A DNA stretch of 53,977 nt from Pseudomonas karstica. Its GTDB lineage: Bacteria > Pseudomonadota > Gammaproteobacteria > Pseudomonadales > Pseudomonadaceae. The translations under genes were made by a program, and so were the position numbers. Position 1 is the first letter of the stretch, and each line of letters begins with the position of its first letter. Shown here in pieces: positions 40,170-48,620 of the stretch. Location of the stretch: assembly GCF_009707515.1 (NCBI RefSeq), contig NZ_WLYI01000035.1:1-53977 (forward strand), given 5' to 3'. The notes beneath the pieces are model-generated. The model saw only the letters and a program-made list of their open reading frames with translations, searched no databases and was not told where the DNA came from.

Positions 40170-40571
40170 CGTCACGGCTGGAGCAGGAGCCTTTTTCAGG
40201 GAGCATACTTTTTTCTTATGGCGCCAAGCTCTACATCTTCGAACAGGCGTATCGCACTTGTGTCGCGTTCCCGAGGGGGCAGGGACTGCTATATGCAACG
40301 GATACGCAGATTGCCTACAACGCCATCAGGTTTCAGGCTTGTTGTGACGGCGAATGGGTGTCCGAGCCGTTGCTCGACATCAATAGTTCGTGTATTTAGG
40401 ACTACCGATCACGCGTTTACTTTATGTTTTGGATGGACACCGAGTCTCCGGATCAGAAGTCCAAACCTTTTTCCCCGCGGGGTCGCCCGTGATAACACCC
40501 TGTTTGCTTATTCAAGCGATAACAGGGGAAGTGATCTTTATACCGAAGTTTATCGCTTGGGTTGTGAATAA
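40142..40571 (+). pseudogene. Decayed gene between GT2 and oxidoreductase
   Basis: No intact frame crosses this 423-bp gap, but protein-like stretches with Pseudomonas codon choice appear in different frames. One frame reads SGSILFSYGAKLYIFEQAYR and on to LLDINSSC, stopping at 40397; then HAFTLCFGW and finally DNTLFAYSSDNRGSDLYTEV, ending at 40571 in another frame. The parts loosely recall the C-terminal beta-propeller region of sugar-modifying formyl/glycosyl-transferase-like proteins, but I cannot name the family. It looks like an indel-damaged remnant of a gene. Confidence 0.45.
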
Positions 40572-40592
40572 TATTTTTGCGTTGAGGGTGGT

Positions 40593-42731
40593 ATGAAGCA
40601 GATTCTTCAAGACATGGCCAAGGGCGGCACAACTATAACGGTTGCCCCCGCGCCGCAGATATCTCGTGAATACGTGATCATTAACAGCAGTGTTTCGCTT
40701 ATATCGGCAGGCACTGAGCGGATGCTCGTCGGTTTCGGCAAGGCATCCTATCTGGACAAGGCTCGCCAGCAGCCGGAAAAGGTCAGGATGGTGTTGGAGA
40801 AGGTCAAGACTGATGGCCTGATGACTACGGTTGAAGCGGTGCAGTCCAAGCTTGGCCAGCCACTTCCTCTTGGCTACTGCAATGTTGGTGTGGTGGCCGA
40901 GGTTGGAGGTGGGGTAGAGGGTCTTAAGGCTGGTGATCGAGTAGTTTCCAATGGCCCTCATGCCGACGTAGTCAAGGTGGCGAAAAACCTTTGTGTCCGT
41001 ATTCCCGACACTGTCGATGATGAGTCGGCGGCGTTTGTGGTGGTGGCTAGCATTGGCTTGCAGGGAATTCGTCTGGCGCAGCCCACACTGGGCGAGGCCT
41101 TTGTAGTCACTGGTGTGGGCCTGATTGGCTTGCTCACTGTACAGTTGCTGCGGGCGCATGGCTGCCGGGTGCTGGCGATCGACTTTGATGAAGCGAAACT
41201 TGAGCTCGCTCGCCAGTATGGCGCACAGATTTGTAACCCCGGTAAAGGCGAAGACCCGGTGGCAGCAGGTATGGCCTTCAGCCGTGGCCAGGGTGTCGAT
41301 GGAGTGATCATTACTGCATCGACCAAATCCAACGACCCGGTGACCCAGGCAGCGCGAATGAGCCGTAAGCGTGGGCGAATCATCCTGGTGGGGGTGACCG
41401 GTCTTGAACTCAATCGCGCTGATTTCTATGAGAAAGAATTGAGCTTCCAAGTGTCTTGCTCCTATGGGCCTGGGCGTTATGATCCCGAGTATGAAGAGCA
41501 GGGTCAGGATTACCCTTTGGGCTTCGTGCGCTGGACGCAGCAGCGTAACTTCGAAGCAGTATTGGATATGCTCGACAGCGGGCAGTTGGAAGTTAAGTCG
41601 CTGATTACTCATCGCTTCGCATTCGAGGATGCGCCAGACGCTTATGCCGCCCTGACTCAGGATAAGTCCGGCCTGGGGATGCTGCTGTTGTACACCTCTG
41701 AGGCTGCCGAACGTGCCATACGCCAGGTACCGCTTTCAAGTGCAGCGACGTTTAACGCTCAGCGTCCGGTCATGGGGTTCATCGGCGCTGGTAATTATGC
41801 ATCAAGAATGCTTATCCCTGCATTCAAGGCCGCGGGGGCGCAGTTTCATACGATTGTTACCGCAGGCGGTATTAACGGTGTAATACACGGCAGTAAAGCA
41901 GGTTTTGCGCAAGCCTCAACTGATATCAAGGCGATGCTGGATGAAAGCAGTATTAATACAGTGGCAATTGTTACGCGACACGATAGTCATGCACGTTTTG
42001 TCGCTCAAGCGTTGGACGCGGATAAGCATGTTTTTGTAGAAAAACCATTGGCTATTGAACTCGAAGAATTGGAGTTGATTGAAAAAGCCTATCAGAATGC
42101 TGTTGAACGAGGGCTACAGCCTCATTTGATGGTCGGCTTCAATCGGCGTTTTTCTCCACAAGTTCAAAAAATTAAATCTCTGCTGGCGGCTGTAAAAGAG
42201 CCAAAGTCTTTCATTATGACGATGAATGCTGGAGCTATCCCTTCGGATCATTGGACTCAAGATAGTCTTGTCGGTGGTGGACGCATAATTGGTGAAGCTT
42301 GTCATTTCATTGATTTAATGCGCTTTTTGGCTGGTAGTAAGATTGTTTCGATTCAAGCAAGAAGAATGGGGGATACGCCTGCGGTCGCAATTACTGAAGA
42401 CAAAGCGGCAATTACCCTCGGCTTTGAAGATGGGTCTTTTGGTACTATTCTTTATTTGGCAAATGGCTCATCTAGCTTTCCAAAAGAAAGAGTCGAGGTT
42501 TTTACTGCTGGCCGGGTGCTGCAACTGGATAATTTCCGCAAGCTCAAAGGTTTCGGCTGGCCTGGTTTCAGCAAGCTAAATCTCTGGAAACAGAACAAAG
42601 GGCAGGGTGAATGTGCCTCGGCGTTCCTCTCCGCGGTGGCGACTGGAATCGCTACGCCCATCGCGGCTGATGAGATATTCGAAGTGGCACGGGCAAGTAT
42701 CGAAGCGGCACGGATTTTACGTGAGCAATGA
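40593..42731 (+). CDS. Two-domain oxidoreductase (MDR dehydrogenase + Gfo/Idh/MocA)
   Basis: 712 residues. The N-terminal half (about 1-370) is a zinc-type medium-chain dehydrogenase with the nucleotide motif VTGVGLIGLLTVQLLRAHG; the C-terminal half (about 388-710) is a Gfo/Idh/MocA oxidoreductase with MGFIGAGNYAS and the catalytic EKPLAIEL segment. This fusion recurs in polysaccharide loci next to heparinase-fold genes; its reaction is unknown. GAGGGTGG precedes the ATG. The C-terminal half is much AT-richer from about 41900 to 42500. It overlaps the next gene by 4 nt. Confidence 0.86.
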   Translation: MKQILQDMAKGGTTITVAPAPQISREYVIINSSVSLISAGTERMLVGFGKASYLDKARQQPEKVRMVLEKVKTDGLMTTVEAVQSKLGQPLPLGYCNVGVVAEVGGGVEGLKAGDRVVSNGPHADVVKVAKNLCVRIPDTVDDESAAFVVVASIGLQGIRLAQPTLGEAFVVTGVGLIGLLTVQLLRAHGCRVLAIDFDEAKLELARQYGAQICNPGKGEDPVAAGMAFSRGQGVDGVIITASTKSNDPVTQAARMSRKRGRIILVGVTGLELNRADFYEKELSFQVSCSYGPGRYDPEYEEQGQDYPLGFVRWTQQRNFEAVLDMLDSGQLEVKSLITHRFAFEDAPDAYAALTQDKSGLGMLLLYTSEAAERAIRQVPLSSAATFNAQRPVMGFIGAGNYASRMLIPAFKAAGAQFHTIVTAGGINGVIHGSKAGFAQASTDIKAMLDESSINTVAIVTRHDSHARFVAQALDADKHVFVEKPLAIELEELELIEKAYQNAVERGLQPHLMVGFNRRFSPQVQKIKSLLAAVKEPKSFIMTMNAGAIPSDHWTQDSLVGGGRIIGEACHFIDLMRFLAGSKIVSIQARRMGDTPAVAITEDKAAITLGFEDGSFGTILYLANGSSSFPKERVEVFTAGRVLQLDNFRKLKGFGWPGFSKLNLWKQNKGQGECASAFLSAVATGIATPIAADEIFEVARASIEAARILREQ

Positions 42732-44557
42732 GTCTACTTATTGTTAAAGCTAAAACCGCAGTTGCACTCGGGATTGGTAATCTTGCTCGTGTGCTGACTT
42801 ACCGGGTTGGTGTCAAAACAGGCCTGAACCCGGTCAGACGGCTTGAGGCGGTCGCCCCAGTCGGCCCTTTTTTCGCCGAAAGCACCAGGCAGGCCTGTGC
42901 ATTGCCTTATACATCTCAGTGGAATACCCAGGTCCGATATTTCGGATACTGGGTATGTCCCATTATGGACGCTCCCCCAGACTGGCATTTGAATCCTCTT
43001 AATGGAGTTCGAGTGCCAAACCCCGGGCAGGAGTGGTGGCGTATTCCTGATTTCGATGCTGGTGTGGGTGATATCAAGAATATCTGGGAGGCTTCACGCT
43101 TCGACTGGACGTTGGCCTTCGCGCAAAAATCTCTTAGCGACAAGGCTTTAGGTGTTGGACATCTAAACAGGTGGTTGGCTGATTGGTGTGAGCAGAATCC
43201 GCCATATTTCGGTCCTAACTGGAAGTGTGGCCAAGAGGCTTCTATCCGAGTACTGCACCTGGCAATGACAGCGGTAGTTCTTGAGCAATTTGCAAATCCA
43301 TTGCAAGCGCTTGTCGATCTGATTCTATTACACCTCAAGCGCATTGAGCCGACATTGAGTTACGCGATGGCTCAAGATAACAATCACGGAACCTCTGAAG
43401 CTGCTGCGTTGTTTGTCGGCGGCAGTTGGTTGGCGCAATGTGGTTATCCAGAGGGTAAGCGCTGGCAACGCTTGGGGCGTAGGTGGCTTGAAAACCGTGC
43501 TGCACGCTTGATTGAAAGTGACGGCAGTTTTAGCCAGTACTCCATTAATTATCATCGAGTCATGCTCGACACGTTTTCGATGGTAGAGACGTGGAGAATA
43601 AAGCTCGGGCTGGCCGCGTTCTCCAGTATGTTTCAGTCCAGAGTGCAGGCTGCAGCGAATTGGCTTTATTCACTGGTTGATGAGCAAACAGGTGACGCTC
43701 CAAATATAGGCGCAAACGACGGGGCTCGCTTGTTGCCACTGACGGACACTGACTACCGCGATTTCAGGCCGTCGGTTCAGTTGTCCATGGCGTTGTTTTT
43801 TAATAAACGAGCATACGCTGCGGAAGGGCTCTGGAATTTGCCATTTGCTTGGCTGCAACTGGCTATTCCCTCAGCTGTTGTTGAGCCGCCGAGCACTCAA
43901 CTGTTTGATAAAGGTGGGTATGCTTTATTGCGCAGGGAACAAACTTTTTTAGTATTGCGTTATCCACGGTTTCGTTTTCGTCCAAGTCAGGCTGATGCCC
44001 TGCATGTAGATTTGTGGCGTGCTGGAGTTAATTTGCTTCGGGATGCAGGCACCTATAGTTATAATACCACTGCCCAGTGGTTGAAATATTTTCCGGGAAC
44101 TGCAAGCCATAACACTGTCCAGTTTGATGGCCGCGACCAGATGCCTCGCCTGAGTCGGTTTCTGTTCGGTAATTGGCTTCGGTCACATAAAGTTGAACGT
44201 GTTATTGATCTGCCTGATCTAGCATCCTGCGGAGCAACTTACATTGATGGTGAAGGTTGTATTCATGCGCGTCACGTTAAATTAACTGATGCCGGATTGC
44301 AGGTCAGGGACGAACTTTCCGGATTTAAACAATGCGCAATACTGCGTTGGCGTTTACAGCCGGGAAACTGGCAGCTTGATGACGGTGTGTTGACTAATGG
44401 TTTGCATCGCTTGTCAGTGACTGGCAATATACCAATCGTACGAGTCGAACTTGTTCAAGGCTGGGAGTCTCGTTATTATTTACAGAAGACTGAAGTTCCG
44501 GTACTCGAAGTTGAAGTGGCTTCGTCGGGTGTTTTGATTACGGAGTATAACTGGTAG
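42728..44557 (+). CDS. Heparinase II/III-fold (alginate lyase-like) protein
   Basis: 609 residues: an alpha/alpha-toroid domain (about 60-360) with AQDNNHGTSEAAALFVGG and GSFSQYSINYHRVMLD (Asn/His and Tyr candidates for catalysis), then a beta-sandwich domain (about 390-600) with the conserved HVDLWRAGVNLLRDAGTYSYN and SHNTVQFDGRDQ segments. Characterised relatives are uronate polysaccharide lyases. No signal peptide is evident, which is odd for a lyase acting on exported polymer. Same operon as the two-domain oxidoreductase (ATGA overlap) and the UDP-ManNAcA genes. Confidence 0.82.
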   Translation: MSLLIVKAKTAVALGIGNLARVLTYRVGVKTGLNPVRRLEAVAPVGPFFAESTRQACALPYTSQWNTQVRYFGYWVCPIMDAPPDWHLNPLNGVRVPNPGQEWWRIPDFDAGVGDIKNIWEASRFDWTLAFAQKSLSDKALGVGHLNRWLADWCEQNPPYFGPNWKCGQEASIRVLHLAMTAVVLEQFANPLQALVDLILLHLKRIEPTLSYAMAQDNNHGTSEAAALFVGGSWLAQCGYPEGKRWQRLGRRWLENRAARLIESDGSFSQYSINYHRVMLDTFSMVETWRIKLGLAAFSSMFQSRVQAAANWLYSLVDEQTGDAPNIGANDGARLLPLTDTDYRDFRPSVQLSMALFFNKRAYAAEGLWNLPFAWLQLAIPSAVVEPPSTQLFDKGGYALLRREQTFLVLRYPRFRFRPSQADALHVDLWRAGVNLLRDAGTYSYNTTAQWLKYFPGTASHNTVQFDGRDQMPRLSRFLFGNWLRSHKVERVIDLPDLASCGATYIDGEGCIHARHVKLTDAGLQVRDELSGFKQCAILRWRLQPGNWQLDDGVLTNGLHRLSVTGNIPIVRVELVQGWESRYYLQKTEVPVLEVEVASSGVLITEYNW

Positions 44558-44559
44558 TT

Positions 44560-45777
44560 ATGAAAGTTCTTTATTTTCATCAGCATTTCTCCACTCCGCA
44601 AGGCGCCACCGGGATTAGGTCCTATGAGATGGCACGGCGCTTGATTGCCAGAGGCCATCAGGTAACCATGGTTTGTGGAAGCTATGGCGGCGGAAAGACA
44701 GGCCTGGACAGCCCGTTTTTAGGTGGCAAGCGTAAAGGAGTTGTCGATGGTATCGAAATCATCGAGTTTGACCTAGCGTACTCTAACAGCGATGGCCTGT
44801 TGGCTCGTGCGCTCAGTTTTCTGAAGTTCGCTATTCGTAGTATAGGTCTGGCACTGACAGAACCCTATGACTTGGTTTTTGCTACCACGACGCCATTGAC
44901 TGCCGGCATTCCAGGCATCTTCGCTCGCTGGTTTCGCAGAAAACCTTTCATTTTTGAGGTTCGCGATTTGTGGCCTGAGTTACCCAAGGCTATGGGTGTC
45001 ATTCGCAACCCCCTGATTCTTTCAGCCATGTCGTTGCTTGAGTGGGCCAGCTATCGCTCAGCCCATCGAGTCATCGGATTATCGCCTGGCATTGTGGACG
45101 GTATTGCCCTCCGAGGCGTTGATCGCGAACGTATAGCCATGATCCCTAATGGCTGTGATCTTGATATATTCAGTGTTCCTGTTGAGCCTTGGTTGCCGGT
45201 GGGTATCGAAAAGGATCACCTTCTCGCAGTCTTCGCTGGTACGCATGGAGTAGCCAACAAGCTGGATGCTGTGTTGGATGCGGCCAAAGAGTTGAAGTTT
45301 CGTAAACGTGATGACATAAAATTGTTGTTGATTGGACAGGGAAAGTTGAAGCCTGGGCTTGAGGCGCGTGCAACGAAAGAAGGGCTGGATAATGTGATAT
45401 TTCATGATCCAGTTAACAAAGAAAAACTCTCCGGTTTGATGGCGAGTGCTGATCTTGGGTTGCAAGTATTGGCTAATATTCCTGCATTTTATTACGGTAC
45501 CTCGCCTAATAAATTTTTCGACTATATAGCTGCAGGCTTACCCGTTTTGAACAACTATCCGGGTTGGCTGGCGGAAATGATCTCCAAAGAAGATTGTGGC
45601 TTTGTTGTACCCCCTGATAGTCCATCGCTTTTTGCCGACGCATTAGTAGAGGCAGCAGATGCTCGTAATGATCTGAAGGCCAAAGGCTTGCGAGGGCGGG
45701 AATTGGCTGTGCGAGAGTTTGACCGTCGAAAATTGGCAGATCGATTTGTTGATTGGCTGGAAGGGCACCCCAAATGA
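44560..45777 (+). CDS. Glycosyltransferase family 4 (WbuB-like)
   Basis: 405-residue GT-B enzyme. The N-terminus MKVLYFHQHFSTPQGATG with RSYEMARRLIARGHQVTMV is that of WbuB/WbpH-type transferases; the donor half has NGCDLDIF, KLKPGLEARA and SPNKFFDYIAAGLPVL (nucleotide-sugar binding). It transfers one O-unit sugar, possibly a FucNAc-, QuiNAc- or ManNAcA-type residue; donor not determinable. Starts 2 nt after the heparinase stop. Confidence 0.88.
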   Translation: MKVLYFHQHFSTPQGATGIRSYEMARRLIARGHQVTMVCGSYGGGKTGLDSPFLGGKRKGVVDGIEIIEFDLAYSNSDGLLARALSFLKFAIRSIGLALTEPYDLVFATTTPLTAGIPGIFARWFRRKPFIFEVRDLWPELPKAMGVIRNPLILSAMSLLEWASYRSAHRVIGLSPGIVDGIALRGVDRERIAMIPNGCDLDIFSVPVEPWLPVGIEKDHLLAVFAGTHGVANKLDAVLDAAKELKFRKRDDIKLLLIGQGKLKPGLEARATKEGLDNVIFHDPVNKEKLSGLMASADLGLQVLANIPAFYYGTSPNKFFDYIAAGLPVLNNYPGWLAEMISKEDCGFVVPPDSPSLFADALVEAADARNDLKAKGLRGRELAVREFDRRKLADRFVDWLEGHPK

Positions 45778-46370
45778 TCAAGCGCACTTTTGACTTTTTC
45801 GCATCGGCTCTCGGGTTGCTATTGCTTGCACCCATCATTGCTGTGGTTGCCTGGCAAATTCGCAAGAAGTTAGGTTCGCCGGTTCTGTTTCGCCAGGTTC
45901 GGCCGGGTAAAGACGGTAAACCTTTCGAAATGATCAAATTTCGTACAATGCGAGATGCACACGATGCAATGGGTAATCCATTGCCTGACTCCGAACGGAT
46001 GACACCTTTTGGCAGCTTTTTGCGCTCCAGTAGCCTTGATGAGTTGCCCGAGTTATGGAATGTGTTGAAAGGCGACATGAGCCTGGTGGGGCCGCGCCCA
46101 TTGCTGATGGAGTACCTACCCCTTTATAACCGGGAACAGTACAGACGTCATGAGTCTCGTCCTGGAGTGACAGGATGGGCACAAGTAAACGGACGGAATT
46201 CGCTGGGGTGGGAAGAAAAGTTCGAATTGGATGTCTGGTACGTCGACAATCAATCTCTGTGGCTGGATATCAAAGTCATTTTGCTCACCGTCAAGAAGGT
46301 TTTGGTGCGCGACGGAATCAGTGCCGAAGGTGAAGTTACAGCAGCGAAGTTTAAAGGGACAAAGTCATGA
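45774..46370 (+). CDS. PglC-like initiating sugar-phosphate transferase
   Basis: 198 residues, the size of the minimal monotopic phosphoglycosyltransferases. One re-entrant N-terminal helix (RTFDFFASALGLLLLAPII), then KFRTMRD, the catalytic Asp-Glu pair in SSLDELPELWNVLKGDMSLVGPRP and PGVTGWAQVNGRN. It should load the first sugar phosphate onto undecaprenyl phosphate in the inner membrane. PglC-type neighbours (pglD- and pglE-like genes) suggest diNAcBac as donor. The ATG overlaps the previous stop (ATGA). Confidence 0.9.
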   Translation: MIKRTFDFFASALGLLLLAPIIAVVAWQIRKKLGSPVLFRQVRPGKDGKPFEMIKFRTMRDAHDAMGNPLPDSERMTPFGSFLRSSSLDELPELWNVLKGDMSLVGPRPLLMEYLPLYNREQYRRHESRPGVTGWAQVNGRNSLGWEEKFELDVWYVDNQSLWLDIKVILLTVKKVLVRDGISAEGEVTAAKFKGTKS

Positions 46371-46993
46371 TCCGTCTGGCAGTTCTCGGTGCTAGCGGCC
46401 ACGGTAAAGTCGTAGCCGATACAGCTGAGTGCTGTGGATGGGACCGGGTTGAGTTTTTTGACGACGCCTGGCCTGGCCAACTCCGAAATGGTGCCTGGGA
46501 CGTCGTGGGCGATACTGCAACGCTTTTAGCCAGAGCGCATGAATTTGATGGTGTAATTGTGGCCATTGGCAACAATTCAGTTCGTAAGACTAAATTGGAT
46601 CAGTTGAAAGCCTCAGGTGCGAAATTGATTAGCTTGCTACATCCCGACGCAACGTTCAGCCGGTATGCCACGATTGGTGAAGGCTCAGTTGTATTTGCCG
46701 GAGTTGTAGTGAATGCGGATGCTAACATCGGCGAGGGCGTCATTCTCAATACAGGATGTAGCGTTGATCATGATTGCCAAATGGGATCGTACGTACATGT
46801 CAGTCCCGGGGCCCGGCTTGCTGGCGGCGTATCTGTACAGGATTTGAGCTGGATCGGCATAGGGGCGAGTGTGCGTCAGATGGTTCGAATTGGTGCGCGG
46901 GTAACGATTGGCGCGGGTGCGGTAGTGATTGCTGACGTCCCAGACACGGTCACTGTTGCAGGCGTACCGGCTAAAATACTGAACCGCTCTTGA
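46367..46993 (+). CDS. PglD/NeuD-like sugar O/N-acetyltransferase
   Basis: 208 residues: an N-terminal Rossmann-like domain (LAVLGASGHGKVVADTAE) and a left-handed parallel beta-helix of hexapeptide repeats (about 95-205). The probable catalytic His is in NTGCSVDHDCQMG. PglD N-acetylates UDP-4-amino-sugars with acetyl-CoA, which fits the neighbouring aminotransferase and dehydratase. ATG overlaps the previous stop. The beta-helix is complete, so the gene looks functional. Confidence 0.88.
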   Translation: MIRLAVLGASGHGKVVADTAECCGWDRVEFFDDAWPGQLRNGAWDVVGDTATLLARAHEFDGVIVAIGNNSVRKTKLDQLKASGAKLISLLHPDATFSRYATIGEGSVVFAGVVVNADANIGEGVILNTGCSVDHDCQMGSYVHVSPGARLAGGVSVQDLSWIGIGASVRQMVRIGARVTIGAGAVVIADVPDTVTVAGVPAKILNRS

Positions 46994-47034
46994 CGCGTCG
47001 GTGATAATTTGCCTTGTGGTTTAATTAGTTAATG

Positions 47035-47064
47035 AGGGTGTGTGTTAACAAACCCTTTATTTTT
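47035..47064 (+). terminator. Possible terminator between PglD- and PglE-like genes
   Basis: AGGGT / ACCCT with one mismatched pair and TGT / ACA above it, then TTTATTTTT. Moderate stem; it could reduce transcription into the aminotransferase gene. Confidence 0.45.
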
Positions 47065-47090
47065 CGGATGAATATTGACGGGTACTGGCT

Positions 47091-48269
47091 GTGTTGAACT
47101 CACCATTTTCTCCTTGGCCCTCCTTCACTGAAGAAGAGGCCAATGCTGTACGTGATGTAATTCTGTCCAATAAGGTTAACTACTGGACTGGCACGCAAGG
47201 GCGAGAATTCGAAAAGGAATTTGCAGCCTGGACAAGCACGCACTACGCCATAGGGCTTGCCAACGGTACCGTTGCTCTGGATCTTGCTCTGAAAGCCTTG
47301 GGTATTGGTATCGGTGATGAGGTGATTGTCACTCCACGTACCTTTCTGGCCTCTGTGTCCAGCATTGTCAATGCTGGGGCTATTCCGGTTTTCGCTGAAG
47401 TTGATCGAGAGTCGCAGAACATCACGGCCCAAACGATCCGAGCTGTCCTGACACCTCATACCCGCGCGGTTATCTGTGTGCATTTGGCCGGTTGGCCTTG
47501 CGATATGGATCCGATCATGGCCCTGGCTGATGAGTATGATCTCAAGGTCATCGAAGATTGTGCTCAGGCTCACGGAGCTTTATACAAGGGCCGTCCTGTG
47601 GGGTCGATCGGTCATGTCGGTGCTTGGTCTTTTTGTCAGGACAAAATCATGACGACCGGCGGTGAAGGTGGGATGGTTACGACGAACGATCGCAAGTTGT
47701 GGTCGGATATGTGGTCGTTTAAAGATCATGGGAAAAGCTGGGAAGCCGTTTATGAGCGGGAACACCCCCCGGGTTTCCGATGGTTGCACGAAAGCTTCGG
47801 GACTAACTGGAGAATGCTTGAGGTTCAGGCCGTAGTTGGTCGAATTCAACTTGAGCGAATGACGGACTGGCATGCTTCTCGCCTGGCTAACTCCGAGAGA
47901 ATATGGAGTTGCGCTCGTCAATTGTCGGGATTACGTGTGCCATTGCTCCCTGAGGGTAGCGTTCATGCTGCGTATAAATGCTACGTATTTGTAGAACCTG
48001 AACAGCTCAAGCCCGAATGGAGCCGTGACCGTATTATGTCTGAGATTTCTGCTATGGGAGTCCCTGTGTTTTCGGGGTCTTGCTCTGAGGTCTATCTGGA
48101 AAAAGCCTTTGACGGCACTGGCTGGCGCCCGGAAAACCGCTTGGCTATTGCAAAGGAACTCGGCGAAACCAGCCTGATGTTTCTGGTTCACCCAACGGTG
48201 ACTCGCTCTGAAATCGATAAGACGTGCACGGTACTTGGCGAGGTGATGACACTGGCTACTCAAGAGTAA
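47091..48269 (+). CDS. DegT/DnrJ/EryC1/StrS sugar aminotransferase (PglE-like)
   Basis: 392-residue PLP enzyme. The internal-aldimine lysine is K185 in SFCQDKIMTTGGEGGM; VIEDCAQAHGALYKGR binds PLP. It would aminate a UDP-4-keto-6-deoxy sugar from WbpM, giving the substrate for the PglD-like acetyltransferase. Start GTG 47091 (or TTG 47094) with only a weak ribosome site. Other 4-amino-sugar routes are possible, so the exact product is inferred from context. Confidence 0.88.
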   Translation: MLNSPFSPWPSFTEEEANAVRDVILSNKVNYWTGTQGREFEKEFAAWTSTHYAIGLANGTVALDLALKALGIGIGDEVIVTPRTFLASVSSIVNAGAIPVFAEVDRESQNITAQTIRAVLTPHTRAVICVHLAGWPCDMDPIMALADEYDLKVIEDCAQAHGALYKGRPVGSIGHVGAWSFCQDKIMTTGGEGGMVTTNDRKLWSDMWSFKDHGKSWEAVYEREHPPGFRWLHESFGTNWRMLEVQAVVGRIQLERMTDWHASRLANSERIWSCARQLSGLRVPLLPEGSVHAAYKCYVFVEPEQLKPEWSRDRIMSEISAMGVPVFSGSCSEVYLEKAFDGTGWRPENRLAIAKELGETSLMFLVHPTVTRSEIDKTCTVLGEVMTLATQE

Positions 48270-48337
48270 TCACTTCAAAAAAAACCGAGCAGTACCCCGC
48301 TTTTTACCCCCACCGCGAAATAATTTGACTGGGGGGG

Positions 48338-48530
48338 GCAGGCGCGTGATTCTGGCAGTTGCGGCCATTAACCTACTTTGGTTGTTGCCTATCGCTGCGT
48401 GGGTAGTCTTGTCAGGGCTCGTGGCGCCTGTGGGCTGGTTCTGGCCTATGCACCGTTAATTGCTCTGGCGTTAAAGTTCAGCGCTAGCGAGCTGGAAGCC
48501 GCGGCCGCAATGCTTGTCGAGCTAAGCTGA
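48338..48530 (+). pseudogene. 3' remnant of a WbpL-type initiating transferase
   Basis: Directly upstream of wbpM. In one frame GTG 48346 onward reads VILAVAAINLLWLLPIAAWV and on to SGLVAPVG; a single missing G near 48431-48434 then shifts to a frame reading GLVLAYAPLIALALKF and ending SELEAAAAMLVELS before a TGA (48528). Hydrophobic pattern and ending are those of the C-terminus of MraY/WecA-family transferases such as WbpL, which lies near wbpM in P. aeruginosa. Only about 62 C-terminal codons survive; an eight-G run (48331-48338) sits at the broken edge. Confidence 0.7.
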
Positions 48531-48620
48531 CGACTTTTTATAAGCCATAATGTGCCAAGCGACGTAGAATGGGCGCGGGATAATAAATTATGGGAGCAGC
48601 ATTCGGTGGCCGACGGCGTT

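Noticed and set aside
40218..40571. 117-codon frame as an intact gene
   Set aside because: Starts without a ribosome site and its first half is out of frame with the better coding signal, so it was treated as part of a decayed gene.
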